A DNA stretch of 64,000 nt. It comes from Halorhodospira halophila. Its GTDB lineage: Bacteria; Pseudomonadota; Gammaproteobacteria; Nitrococcales; Halorhodospiraceae. The stretch spans positions 22,571 to 86,570 of the forward strand of contig NZ_NHSN01000032.1 in assembly GCF_016653405.1 (NCBI RefSeq), written 5' to 3'. This document shows positions 38,499 to 50,235 of the stretch, piece after piece. Made by a program: the position numbers and the translations under genes. Position 1 is the first letter of the stretch. Each line of letters starts with the position of its first letter. Below the pieces are notes generated by a model, which saw only the letters and a program-made list of their open reading frames with translations, was not told the DNA's origin and made no database searches.

Positions 38499-38879
38499 AT
38501 GGCCTGGTCGTGGTTCAAGCCGCTGGTCTACGACAACAGCGTGCTCGAGGCGGCACAGCTGCTGCAGATCTCCGAGTACGACTTCTTCGCCCTCGCCCAC
38601 TGGCACCAGTTCCGGCGCATTGCCAGGCGCGAGGACCTGGACCGTCTCTTCGGGCTGTACATGCGCGACCAGGACCGCACCCCACCGTGGGCGCGGGAAC
38701 TGGCCCGGGAGATCATCGCCCGGGCCGACGAAGGGACCCTCGACCCACGGGACTACGGCGTCCGGGCCCCGGTCCCCAAGCTCGACGACCTGTTCCGGAT
38801 GCTGCGCGACGTGTTCATCATCCTGCTGTTCATGACCCTGTTCGCCATCGGCCTGTGGCTGGGGCAGCCGGCGCTCTGA
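38499..38879 (+). CDS. Unrecognised tail-anchored protein
   Basis: A 126-residue protein I do not recognise. Residues 1-100 are soluble-looking, with many aromatics near the start (WSWFKPLVY, YDFFALAHWHQF) and charged helices. One hydrophobic segment at about 104-121 forms a C-terminal membrane anchor, so the body is probably cytoplasmic. It has an AAGGAGGG site and good codon usage. It lies 27 bp after coaD and 6 bp before convergent mutM, where many relatives have a YfhL-type ferredoxin gene. Function unknown. Confidence 0.72.
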   Translation: MAWSWFKPLVYDNSVLEAAQLLQISEYDFFALAHWHQFRRIARREDLDRLFGLYMRDQDRTPPWARELAREIIARADEGTLDPRDYGVRAPVPKLDDLFRMLRDVFIILLFMTLFAIGLWLGQPAL

Positions 38880-38885
38880 GCACGC

Positions 38886-39698
38886 TCAGCGCTGGCAGCG
38901 GGGGCAAAACCAGGTCCCGCGCTGCGCCACCCGGAGCTGGCGCAGCGCACTGGCGCAGGACGGGCAGCTGGAGCCGCCGTAGACCGACAGATCGACGGCG
39001 AAATACCCCGGCCGCCCCGCGCCGTCGGTGAAGTCGCGCAGGGTGGTGCCACCGGCCGCCAGCGCCGCCTCCAGAACCTCCCGCACGGCCCCGGCCAGGC
39101 GCTCGTACCGCACCCGCGCGATGCGCCCGGCGGCGCGATCCGGGCGGATCCCGGCACGAAAGAGCGCCTCGTTGGCGTAGATGTTCCCGACCCCGACCAC
39201 CACGGTGGCATCCATCAGGAAGGCCTTCACCGCCACCCGGCGCCCCCGGGCGGCGCGGTGCAGATACGCGCCGTCGAACGCCGGCCCCAACGGTTCGGGC
39301 CCCAGGCGGGAGAGCAGCCGATGGGCCTCGGGGTCGCCCTCGCCGAGGAGCAGGCAGCCGAAACGCCGCGGGTCGGTCAGCCGCAGGGCGCGGCCGTCGT
39401 CGAGCACCAGATCGACGTGGTCATGCCGCCCGGGCGCATCGGTCGCCGCCACCAAGCGCAGGCTCCCGGACATGCCCAAGTGCAGCAGCAGCCAGGCGCC
39501 ACCGGCGAGGCGGATGAGCAGGTACTTGGCGCGGCGTTCCAGGGCCACCACCGGCTCGCCGGCAACAGCGGCCTCCAGCCCGGCCGGGACGGGATAGCGC
39601 AACCGCGGCTGGCGCACCACGACGCGCTGCAGCGCCCGTCCGACCAGGTGCTCCTCCAGGCCACGGCGGATGGTCTCCACCTCGGGCAGCTCAGGCAC
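38886..39698 (-). CDS. mutM: Formamidopyrimidine-DNA glycosylase
   Basis: A 270-residue glycosylase/AP lyase removing 8-oxoguanine. The catalytic P1-E2 opens PELPEVETIRRGL, the essential Lys lies in RAKYLLIRL, the helix-two-turn-helix VGVGNIYANEALFRAGI is present, and the zinc finger closes the protein with CxxC (CPSC) and CPRCQR. It lies 18 bp downstream of the EAL-like/HDOD gene. Confidence 0.96.
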   Translation of the reverse strand: MPELPEVETIRRGLEEHLVGRALQRVVVRQPRLRYPVPAGLEAAVAGEPVVALERRAKYLLIRLAGGAWLLLHLGMSGSLRLVAATDAPGRHDHVDLVLDDGRALRLTDPRRFGCLLLGEGDPEAHRLLSRLGPEPLGPAFDGAYLHRAARGRRVAVKAFLMDATVVVGVGNIYANEALFRAGIRPDRAAGRIARVRYERLAGAVREVLEAALAAGGTTLRDFTDGAGRPGYFAVDLSVYGGSSCPSCASALRQLRVAQRGTWFCPRCQR

Positions 39699-39716
39699 GC
39701 GGCGTCCCCACCCGAA

Positions 39717-40988
39717 TCACGACGACGACGGCGAGCCGCGCCGCCGCGGCGGGAGTCGATCGGCGCGCTCGGCCCGGGAGAGATGGGCCAGCCAGGCCCA
39801 CTGGGCGTCCGCCCAGCGCAGCGCCTCGAGGTAGTGGTGATTGACCTGCAGCGGCTCGATACCGCTTCCGGCCAGGCGCTCCCAGTCGCCGCGCTCTTGG
39901 GCCAGCACCGCCGCGAGGATGCCGCCGTAAGGGCCTTCAAGCTCGAGCAGAGCCTGACGCACCTCGGTGCTCAGCGGCAACTCGGCACAGATGACCGACA
40001 GCGGCGCATCGAGCACCGCATCGAGCCCCGAGAACAGACCGATGGTGAACGCCGCTCCGGGGTCCGAGCCACCGTGGCGGTGCCGGACGAGCTGCTCGCA
40101 GGTGCGCGCACGCACCAGTAGGGCCACGATGCGCTCGGAGGGTTGATCGCCGTAGGAGGTCATGGCCAGCAGCACGGCCCAGTTGGCCAGCTGCCGCCGC
40201 CCCAGATAGAGCACGGCGGCACGGATGCTGTCGATATCCCGCGTGGGGAACAGCGGCGAGGCCAGGTAACGCAGGATCTTGTACGACAGCGAGACGTCCT
40301 GGCCGATGATCCGCTCGATCTCGCGGACATCCAGCTCCGGGCGCTGCAGCGAGGCGATCAGGCGCAGCAATGGCAGGCGGTTGTGCGGCACCGAGCGCCG
40401 CGAGAGGGTCGACGGCCGCGACAGGAAGAAGCCCTGGAAGTAATCGAACCCCGCGGCACGGCAGAGCTCCATAACCTCCCGGCTCTCGATCTTCTCGGCG
40501 AGCAGGGCGGGCACCCCCTGGCGCTGCAGAGTCCGAGCGTGGCGGACGATCTCCTGCGGCGCCATACCGAGCACGTCCACCTTGACCATGTCCACGCAGG
40601 GCAGCAGGCGCTCCCGCCCCGAGCCGTCGAGCAAATAGTCATCCAGGGCAATGCGGTAGCCCTGCCGTGACAGCCGGCACAGCGCCCCCCTCAGCTCGGC
40701 GTCCGGCTCAATGTCCTCCAGGACCTCAAGGACCACCTCGTGCTGCGGGAACGGGACGGGCTGCTGCAGGAGGAATCGTCGGGTGAGGTTGAGATACGCC
40801 GGCTGCCCGCCGGTGACCGCGCGGAGCCCGATCTCCATGAAGGCGTTGAGGATGACCGTGGCAGTGGCGGCGTCGCCGTCGACAAAGCGGGCCGAGTCCT
40901 CGCGCCCTCCGCGGTAGAGGAGTTCGTAGCCGCAGACTCGCAGTTCGCGGTCGAACACCGGCTGACGAGCCAGGAAGACCTCCGACAT
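39717..40988 (-). CDS. EAL-like/HDOD signalling protein (YuxH type)
   Basis: A 423-residue two-domain signalling protein. The N-terminal about 200 residues are an EAL-fold domain in which the signature Glu-Ala-Leu is YELLYR and the metal residues of active phosphodiesterases are mostly missing, so c-di-GMP hydrolysis is unlikely. Residues about 205-395 form an HDOD domain (QDVSLSYKILRYLASPLF; RRQLANWAVLLAM). YuxH-type proteins are linked to motility and surface behaviour in several proteobacteria. The Arg/Ser-rich tail is poorly conserved. Confidence 0.88.
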   Translation of the reverse strand: MSEVFLARQPVFDRELRVCGYELLYRGGREDSARFVDGDAATATVILNAFMEIGLRAVTGGQPAYLNLTRRFLLQQPVPFPQHEVVLEVLEDIEPDAELRGALCRLSRQGYRIALDDYLLDGSGRERLLPCVDMVKVDVLGMAPQEIVRHARTLQRQGVPALLAEKIESREVMELCRAAGFDYFQGFFLSRPSTLSRRSVPHNRLPLLRLIASLQRPELDVREIERIIGQDVSLSYKILRYLASPLFPTRDIDSIRAAVLYLGRRQLANWAVLLAMTSYGDQPSERIVALLVRARTCEQLVRHRHGGSDPGAAFTIGLFSGLDAVLDAPLSVICAELPLSTEVRQALLELEGPYGGILAAVLAQERGDWERLAGSGIEPLQVNHHYLEALRWADAQWAWLAHLSRAERADRLPPRRRGSPSSS

Positions 40989-41083
40989 GGCAGGGACTCT
41001 CCACGATGCAGCGTTGGGGGGCTGGCTGCAAGGGTCTTCGAGCCAGGCGGACCGGTCAAGCGCGCTCGGAACCCCGAAACGAC

Positions 41084-41115
41084 ACGGGCCCGGTGCCGAA
41101 GGCAGCCGGGCCCGT
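41084..41115 (-). terminator. Strong hairpin downstream of rpmG
   Basis: A 14-15 bp stem with one bulged base (arms about 41084-41097 and 41101-41115, 3-base loop) starts 33 bp after the rpmG stop. On the minus strand it is followed by GTGTCGTTTC, a weak T-run, so it is a likely end of the rpmB-rpmG transcript. Confidence 0.55.
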
Positions 41116-41147
41116 TCGCCACACGGCGCATGGGGACGCCGTCGGTG

Positions 41148-41318
41148 TTACTTGAGCTTGGTCTCGCGGTAGGTCACGTGCTTGCGCACCACCGGATCGT
41201 ACTTCTTCATCTCAAGCTTGTGCGGGGTGTTCCGCTTGTTCTTGTCGGTGGTGTAGAAGTGGCCCGTGCCGGCGCTCGACACCAGCTTGATCTTTTCGCG
41301 TGCGCTCTTCCCGGCCAT
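41148..41318 (-). CDS. rpmG: 50S ribosomal protein L33
   Basis: A 56-residue basic ribosomal protein opening [17 protein letters not shown] and ending in RETKLK. It lacks the two CxxC pairs of zinc-binding L33 versions, so it is the zinc-independent form. It starts at ATG 41318, overlapping the rpmB stop by one base (TAATG). Confidence 0.96.
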   Translation of the reverse strand: MAGKSAREKIKLVSSAGTGHFYTTDKNKRNTPHKLEMKKYDPVVRKHVTYRETKLK

Positions 41319-41554
41319 TAGACCCTCTCCCCACGGGCCCGCATGTCGGCGAGCACCGCGTCAATGCCGCGTTTATCGATGATCCGCATGCCCTTGGCGG
41401 AGACACGCAGCCGTACCCAGCGATTCTCGCTCTCCACCCAGTAGCGGTGATCGTGCAGATTGGGCAGAAAACGCCGGCGCGTCTTGTTGTTGGCGTGGGA
41501 AACGTTGTTTCCCGTACCCGGACGCTTGCCGGTGACTTGGCAGACCTTGGACAT
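41318..41554 (-). CDS. rpmB: 50S ribosomal protein L28
   Basis: A 78-residue ribosomal protein opening [21 protein letters not shown] single Cys near the start shows the zinc-free form. Start is ATG 41554 with GAGGAG upstream. It is expressed with rpmG from a good promoter at 41605-41633. The more usual radC neighbour is 11 kb away. Confidence 0.96.
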   Translation of the reverse strand: MSKVCQVTGKRPGTGNNVSHANNKTRRRFLPNLHDHRYWVESENRWVRLRVSAKGMRIIDKRGIDAVLADMRARGERV

Positions 41555-41604
41555 AACTACGCTCCTCAATCCCAGCTCGCCGGCAGCCGCCGGAAAAGGC
41601 GGTT

Positions 41605-41633
41605 TTTATACCAGCATCCGGCGGCCAACGCAA
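41605..41633 (-). promoter_or_regulatory. Sigma-70 promoter for rpmB-rpmG
   Basis: Minus strand: -35 TTGCGT (41633-41628), a 17 bp spacer and -10 TATAAA (41610-41605), 51 bp before the rpmB start. Just downstream the leader has a short CCGCC/GGCGG hairpin. Read on the plus strand, the same bases form a stem followed by TTTTT. Confidence 0.65.
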
Positions 41634-41710
41634 GGAGTGCTTGCCGCGCCCGACCAGACCCCCTACGATTGCCCTGCCCATCGCTCCAGGGATGAGGGGA
41701 GGAGATTATA

Positions 41711-42376
41711 ATGACACAAAGCGTGACTGATTCGGCACGCGACAACATGATCCGCCGCCAGATCCGCCCGTGGAACGTGCTCGAGCCGCGGGTGCTGGAG
41801 GTGCTGGAGGAGATCCCCCGAGAAGCGTTCGTGCCGGAGCACCTGCGCGGGATGGCGTACAGCGACCTGCAGCTGCCACTGGGCAACGGCGAGGTCATGA
41901 TGGAGCCCCGCCTGGAGGGGCGGATGCTCCAGGAACTGGACCCGGCCCCGGGCGAGAAGGCGCTGGAGATCGGCACCGGCAGCGGCTACGTCACCGCCTG
42001 TCTGGCCCACCTGTGCGGCCACGTAACCAGCGTCGAGCTCCAAGCCGACCTGCACCGGCAGGCGCAGCAGCGGCTCGGGGCCGCCGGGCTGGGCGAGCAG
42101 ATCGAGCTGGCCCAGGGCGACGCTGCCAGCGGCTGGCACGATGGCCAGCACTACGACGTGATCGCCGTCACTGGCTCCCTGCCGGAGCTCCACGACGGCT
42201 TCCACAGCTCGCTGACCATCGGCGGGCGTCTGTTCGTCATCGTCGGCAGCGGCCCGATGATGGAGGCCCTGCGCATCACGCGCACCGGCCCCAACGCCTG
42301 GTCCACCCAGAGCGTCTTCGATACCGCGGTACCGCCGCTGCGCGGCCTGACCAAGAGGAACCCATTCAAGCTTTGA
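41711..42376 (+). CDS. pcm: Protein-L-isoaspartate O-methyltransferase family protein
   Basis: A 221-residue SAM-dependent methyltransferase of the PCMT family, which repairs isoaspartyl damage in proteins. The SAM loop is ALEIGTGSGYVTACLA. The N-terminal NMIRRQIRPWNVLEPRVLEVLEEIPREAFVP matches the gammaproteobacterial subgroup often found near tolC or waaA, which is shorter and more divergent than E. coli Pcm. The ATG has a GGGGAGGAG site. It overlaps the acyltransferase start by 4 bp if TTG 42373 is used. Confidence 0.85.
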   Translation: MTQSVTDSARDNMIRRQIRPWNVLEPRVLEVLEEIPREAFVPEHLRGMAYSDLQLPLGNGEVMMEPRLEGRMLQELDPAPGEKALEIGTGSGYVTACLAHLCGHVTSVELQADLHRQAQQRLGAAGLGEQIELAQGDAASGWHDGQHYDVIAVTGSLPELHDGFHSSLTIGGRLFVIVGSGPMMEALRITRTGPNAWSTQSVFDTAVPPLRGLTKRNPFKL

Positions 42377-43344
42377 GCGACACCGTGACCGCCCCCAAGG
42401 GCCGACGCCGCGGGGCCCGGCCCACCCCGAAGGACGACCGCCTGCTGCAGCTGCGCTTCCTCCATCCGCGCTTCTGGGGGGTGTGGCTGCAGCTGGGTCT
42501 GCTGCGGGGCGTGGTGGCCCTGCCCCACCGGGCGCGCATGGCCATCGGCGCCGCGATCGGCGAACTCGCCTGGCATCTGGCGGGGGAGCGGCGCCGGCTG
42601 GCCCTGCGCAACCTGGAGCTGAGCTTCCCGGAACTCTCCGCCCAGCGCCGGCAGACCATCGCCCGGGAGAACTTCCGGCTGATGGGCATCGGCGTAGTGG
42701 AGACCGCCATGGGCTGGTGGCTGCCCATGGAGCGCATCGCCGAGCTCTTCGAGGTCCACGGCCAAGAGCATCTCGAGGCCGCCCGCGACAGCGGTCGCGG
42801 CGTCCTGCTGCTGACCTGCCACATGCTTGGCCTGGAGCTCAGCGGCGCCCGGGTGCGTCAGATCACGCCGTTCAAGGCCCTTTACCGCGAGGACCGCAAC
42901 CCGCTGGTGGCCACCCTGATCCGGCGCAATCGGCGCCGCCGCATCGAGGATGTGATCTCCAACCAAGACATGCGCGGCATGATCCGCGCGCTCAAGGGCG
43001 GCGACATCATCTGGTACGCGCCGGACGAGAACATCGCCCCGCGGCGCGGCGGCATCTTCGCGCCGTTTTTCGGCATCCAGGCGGCCACCACACCAGCCAC
43101 CGCGCGACTGGCCGAGCGCACCGACTGCATCGTGCTGCCCTACTACCCGCAGCGGCTGCCGGGTGGGCGCTACCGGCTGGTCTTCGAGCCGCCACTGGAG
43201 GCCTTCCCCAGCGGCGACATCCACGCCGACACCGCGCGCATCAACCAACTGATCGAGCGATGGATCCGGCACCAGCCGGAGCAGTACTTCTGGGTACGTA
43301 AACGCTTCAAATCCCGACCCGAGGGTGAGCCCCCGCGCTACTGA
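42373..43344 (+). CDS. Lipid A biosynthesis acyltransferase (LpxL/LpxM family)
   Basis: A 323-residue inner-membrane acyltransferase adding a secondary acyl chain to Kdo-lipid A. The catalytic HX4E motif is visible as HMLGLE. Further blocks are YREDRNPLV, YAPDENIAPRRGGIFAPFFG and the C-terminal QYFWVRKRFKSRP. The start is uncertain: TTG 42373 overlaps the pcm stop by 4 bp and has AGAGGA upstream; GTG 42385 is the alternative. waaA follows, so late lipid A and inner-core steps are grouped. Confidence 0.9.
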   Translation: MSDTVTAPKGRRRGARPTPKDDRLLQLRFLHPRFWGVWLQLGLLRGVVALPHRARMAIGAAIGELAWHLAGERRRLALRNLELSFPELSAQRRQTIARENFRLMGIGVVETAMGWWLPMERIAELFEVHGQEHLEAARDSGRGVLLLTCHMLGLELSGARVRQITPFKALYREDRNPLVATLIRRNRRRRIEDVISNQDMRGMIRALKGGDIIWYAPDENIAPRRGGIFAPFFGIQAATTPATARLAERTDCIVLPYYPQRLPGGRYRLVFEPPLEAFPSGDIHADTARINQLIERWIRHQPEQYFWVRKRFKSRPEGEPPRY

Positions 43345-43348
43345 ACCG

Positions 43349-44617
43349 ATGCTCAAACCCGTCTATACCGCCCTGCTCTACGGCCTGTCACCGCTGATCT
43401 GGCGGTGGCTGGTGCGCAGCACTCGCCAGCGCGGCGGCGCCCGCATGCGCCGCGAGCGCCGCGGATACTACGGACTGACCGAGACGGACCAGCCGCTGTG
43501 GCTGCACTGCGCCTCGGTAGGCGAGGTGCGCACCGCAGCCCCGCTGGTCCACGCCCTCGCCGCGCGCCGACCCGGGCTGCCACTGCTGGTCACCACGGCC
43601 ACCGCCACCGGCGCCGAGACCGCTGCCCACGTACTGCCCGCCGCCACCCGCCACGCCTACCTGCCACTGGACTGGCCCGGGGCGGTGCGCCGCTTTCTGG
43701 ACACCTTCCAGCCGCGCGCGGCGGTGATCCTGGAGACGGAGATCTGGCCGAATCTCTATGCCGCCACCGCACGGCGAAGCATCCCGCTGCTGCTGGCCAA
43801 CGCCCGGCTCTCCGATCGCACCGTCGAGGGGGCCGCGGTGATCCGGCGACTGCAGGGCAAGGCCCTGGCCCACGTCGATCTCATCCTGGCCCGCAGCACC
43901 CTGGACGCCCGGCGCTTCGCCGGCTTCGGCGTCCCCGCCGAGCGTCTGCACACCCTCGGCAGCCTGAAACTGGCCCCGCCGATCACCCCACCCCCGGAGC
44001 CGTTCGCCTTCCGGCGCCCGGCACTGGTGGCCGCCTCGACCCATGATGATGAGGAGATCCGCATCGCCAATTGCTGGGCCGAGGCGCGCAGGGAGCGGGA
44101 CGTGCCGCAGCTGCTGGTCATCGTCCCGCGCCACCCAGAGCGCGGGCCGGCGATCCGTCAGTCGCTGCAGCAGGCCGGTTTCCGGGTGGCGCTGCGCTCG
44201 GCCGGCGAGGACTGGCAGTGGGCCGACATCTACGTAGCCGACACCCTGGGGGAGCTGGAGGCCTTTATGGCCGGCGCGGAGACGGTGATCATCGGCGGCT
44301 CGCTGATCCGCCGCGGCGGGCAAAACCTGGTGGAGCCGGCCCGGCTGGGCAAGCCCATCCTGTTCGGGCCGCACATGAGCAACTTTGCCGAAGAGTCGGA
44401 GCGGTTGCTGGCCGCCGGCGGGGCGCAGCGGTTCTTCGATGAGACCGACCTGCGCCACGCCATCGCCGAGCTGGCACAGGATCCCCGGACCCGCCGGGAG
44501 ATGGGCGAGCAGGCGGCAGCCACGGTGCAGGCGGCGCAGGACACCGCCGGCCTCTACGCCGACGCCATCCTCGCCCACGTTGAGTCGCGCGCCGGAGCGC
44601 CGCCGACCGGGGACTAA
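43349..44617 (+). CDS. waaA: 3-deoxy-D-manno-octulosonic acid (Kdo) transferase
   Basis: A 422-residue GT-B glycosyltransferase attaching Kdo to lipid IVA. The N-terminus has the membrane-associating YTALLYGLSPLIW, and LHCASVGEV carries the catalytic Glu. The C-terminal donor site includes GGSLIRRGGQNLVEPARLGKPILFGPH. I chose ATG 43349; GTG 43325 would overlap the acyltransferase. The stop shares CTAA with the convergent phosphofructokinase gene. Confidence 0.94.
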   Translation: MLKPVYTALLYGLSPLIWRWLVRSTRQRGGARMRRERRGYYGLTETDQPLWLHCASVGEVRTAAPLVHALAARRPGLPLLVTTATATGAETAAHVLPAATRHAYLPLDWPGAVRRFLDTFQPRAAVILETEIWPNLYAATARRSIPLLLANARLSDRTVEGAAVIRRLQGKALAHVDLILARSTLDARRFAGFGVPAERLHTLGSLKLAPPITPPPEPFAFRRPALVAASTHDDEEIRIANCWAEARRERDVPQLLVIVPRHPERGPAIRQSLQQAGFRVALRSAGEDWQWADIYVADTLGELEAFMAGAETVIIGGSLIRRGGQNLVEPARLGKPILFGPHMSNFAEESERLLAAGGAQRFFDETDLRHAIAELAQDPRTRREMGEQAAATVQAAQDTAGLYADAILAHVESRAGAPPTGD

Positions 44618-45882
44618 CCCGGCGGTTCGGCGCGGAACGGCGGGCAGCGCTGGGGGCGTAGTACCCCGCGGATACGCGGATAGCAGGGCAGTCCGCGCTC
44701 GAACGGCGGATAGTCCTCGCCCTCGATCAGCGGTCGCAGGTAGTCGCGACAGGCGGCGGTGATGCCGTAGCCGTCCGGCGAGATGAACGAGGGCGGCAAC
44801 CCGCGCTCGATGCTCGCCACCTCCTCGAGCGGTACCCGGTCGATGGACCAGCGATACGGCTGGTCCGATTCACGGCGGATCACCGGCATGAAGCCATGCC
44901 GGCCGGCCACCACCCCTTCCACGGCAGCCCGCCCGACGGCGTAGGCCTGCTCGACATCGGTGCGCGAGGCCAGATGCCGGGCCGCCCGCTGAATGTAGTC
45001 CACCACCGACCAGTGCAGCTTGTGCCCCGTCTCCTGGCGGATGATCTCGGCGAGCCGCGGCGCCACGCCGCCGAGCTGCGTATAGGCGTAGATGTCATGG
45101 CTCTGCGCCACCGAGAACAGGGAGCCATCCGGGTTCTTCAGCCCCTCTGAGGCAACCACCACGCAGTAGCCGTGGGTGCGGATCGCCATCTGCAGCTGGG
45201 TCAGGAAGTCACCCAGATCGAAGGGGCTCTCGGGGAAGAGGATCAGCATTGGCGGCCGGCCGTCATACTCCTGAGCCAGTGCCGCCGCCGCCGCCAACCA
45301 CCCGGCGTGACGCCCCATCACCTCGAGGATGAAGACCCGGGTCGAGGTGGTGTGGGCCGACTCGACGTCGAGGCTTGCCTCGCGGACCACGGTGGCGATG
45401 AACTTCGCCGCCGACCCGAACCCAGGGCTGGTATCCGTCATGCCCAGGTCATTGTCGATGGTCTTGGGCACACCGACGGCGGTGATGGGGTAACCGAGTT
45501 CATCGCCGATGCGCGCGACCTTGTGGGCGGTATCCATGGAGCCGCCACCGCCGTTGTAGAAGAAGTAGCCGATGTCGTGGGCGTGGAAGACCTCCACCAG
45601 GCGCTCGTACTGCGCCCGGTCCGCGTGGAGATCGCCGAGGTCGAAGCGGCACGACCCGAACGCGCCACCGGGCGTGTGGCGCAGCGCGGCGAGAGTCAGC
45701 GGATCCTCCTCGTCGAGGTCGATGATCTCCTCCTCGAGCACCCCGAGGATCCCGTTGCGGGCCGCATAGCAGGTGCCGAAATGGGCCGGATGGCCGCGCA
45801 CCGCCTCGATGACGCCCCAGGCGCTGGCGTTGATGACCGCCGAGACGCCGCCGGACTGAGCATATAGTGCGTTCTTTGGCAT
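44614..45882 (-). CDS. 6-phosphofructokinase, PPi-dependent type
   Basis: A 422-residue phosphofructokinase of the long PPi-type group, which phosphorylates fructose 6-phosphate (reversibly when PPi is the donor). The lysine expected in PPi enzymes is present in VPKTIDNDLG (about residues 138-146), and MGRHAGW marks the sugar site. The phosphate/metal loop reads YNGGGGSMDT (109-118), where relatives have GGDD, GGND or similar, so an acidic metal ligand seems to be missing. It diverges from the fructose bisphosphatase gene across 151 bp and ends in a stop shared with waaA. Confidence 0.88.
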   Translation of the reverse strand: MPKNALYAQSGGVSAVINASAWGVIEAVRGHPAHFGTCYAARNGILGVLEEEIIDLDEEDPLTLAALRHTPGGAFGSCRFDLGDLHADRAQYERLVEVFHAHDIGYFFYNGGGGSMDTAHKVARIGDELGYPITAVGVPKTIDNDLGMTDTSPGFGSAAKFIATVVREASLDVESAHTTSTRVFILEVMGRHAGWLAAAAALAQEYDGRPPMLILFPESPFDLGDFLTQLQMAIRTHGYCVVVASEGLKNPDGSLFSVAQSHDIYAYTQLGGVAPRLAEIIRQETGHKLHWSVVDYIQRAARHLASRTDVEQAYAVGRAAVEGVVAGRHGFMPVIRRESDQPYRWSIDRVPLEEVASIERGLPPSFISPDGYGITAACRDYLRPLIEGEDYPPFERGLPCYPRIRGVLRPQRCPPFRAEPPG

Positions 45883-46033
45883 GCGATCAGACTTGTGTGT
45901 TGACGCTTATGGGCTTGCGCACCAATGTACCGGAGGAATGCGCCGAACGCTTGCCGCCGCCGCGCCATCGGCGGCGGATGTCCTCGGTTGATATTAAAGA
46001 AGCCATGGAAACCGCACGCCAGGGGAGAAAACC
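45883..46033. other. Divergent intergenic region between phosphofructokinase and fbp
   Basis: 151 bp between two genes with opposing reactions. A TTGACG lies at 45900-45905 on the plus strand, but the best -10 at 17 bp spacing (CAATGT) is poor. A GGAGG at 45932-45936 is followed too closely by an ATG to be a convincing start. fbp has AGGGGAG before its ATG. I see no clear operator. Confidence 0.4.
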
Positions 46034-47050
<1,017 letters not shown>

Positions 47051-47066
47051 CGCGCGCCCGAACCGG

Positions 47067-47099
47067 ACGCCCTGCGCCCCGCCCGGAGGCGCAGGGCGT
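47067..47099. terminator. Two-way hairpin between fbp and hemF
   Basis: Arms 47067-47078 and 47088-47099 pair perfectly over 12 bp around a 9-base loop, filling the 49 bp gap between convergent fbp and hemF. No T-run follows on either strand, yet its position makes a bidirectional terminator likely. Confidence 0.6.
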
Positions 47100-49302
<2,203 letters not shown>

Positions 49303-49306
<4 letters not shown>

Positions 49307-50235
49307 TGAACGCGCTCTCCCGGCGCCAGGCGGCGCCCGTTGAGGTAATCGGCAGCGCTCTGCTCACGGCCACCGGCTGGCTTAAGCCGCGTGATACACA
49401 GCCGCCCCTCGCCGGTGGCGACCTCGATGCCACTGCCACTGGCCGCCGCCACGGTACCGGCCTGATCGTCGGGGCGGCCGGGGCAAGCCCGCGCCGCCAG
49501 CACCCGCACCTGCGTCCCCCCCAGATGGATCCGCGCCCCGGGCACCGGCGCCAGTGCGCGCACGCGGCGTTCCAGCTGTTCCGCCGGCTCGGCGGGGTCG
49601 AGCCAGCTCTCGGCCTGGGTCAGCTTGGCGGCGTAGGTGGCGCCCTCCTCGGATTGGGGCTCCGGGGTGATGGCTCCGGCCAGGATGTCCGCCAGGTGCG
49701 CGACCAGCAGGTCGGCGCCGATCCGGGCCAGTCGATCGTGGAGGGACCCGGCGGTCTCGTCGGCGCTGATGGGAGTCCCCTCGCGGGCGAGCATCGGTCC
49801 GGTATCCAGGCCCTCGTCCATCTGCATCAGGGTCACGCCGGTCTGCTCGTCGCCGGCGAGCAGGGCGCGCTGGATGGGCGCCGCCCCCCGCCAGCGCGGC
49901 AGCAGCGAGGCGTGGACATTCACGCACCCGCAGCGTGGTGCATCCAGCACGTTGCGCCGCAGGATCTGGCCGTAGGCCACCACCACCATCAGGTCGGGTG
50001 CCAGCTCACGGATCCGCGCTGCCTCCTCGTCGCCGAGGCGCTCGGGCTGGTGAACGGTCAGCCCGTGCCGGTCGGCGGCACGCTTGACCGGCGGCGGCGT
50101 CAGCCGGCGTCCCCGACCGGCGGGGCGATCAGGCTGGGTGAAAACAGCCACCGGCGGCACGCCGGCCTCGACCAGAGCATCGAGGCCGGGCACCGCGAAC
50201 TCCGGCGTTCCCGCAAAGATGATCCGTGCCGCCAT
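49303..50235 (-). CDS. fmt: Methionyl-tRNA formyltransferase
   Basis: A 310-residue enzyme formylating initiator Met-tRNA. The folate-binding NVHASLLPRWRGAAPIQRAL, with its catalytic Asn/His region, and the C-terminal tRNA-binding domain (PVPGARIHLGGTQVRVL) are complete. Its ATG overlaps the def stop by one base. fmt and def add and remove the same formyl group and are translated together. Confidence 0.96.

Noticed and set aside
40989..41147. A tRNA or small RNA gene in the gap between the EAL-like/HDOD gene and rpmG
   Set aside because: No T-loop-like GGTTCGANTCC or cloverleaf pattern; the only structure is the rpmG terminator hairpin.
41707..41712. Perfect TATAAT at the pcm start
   Set aside because: It overlaps the ATG, so a transcript from it would start inside the gene; no matching -35 is seen. 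It is part of the ribosome-site/start context.
45900..45928. TTGACG as a promoter for fbp
   Set aside because: The best -10 at correct spacing (CAATGT) matches at too few positions.
45938..45990. Possible leader peptide before fbp
   Set aside because: The GGAGG is one base from the ATG, and the short reading frame shows no regulatory codon pattern.
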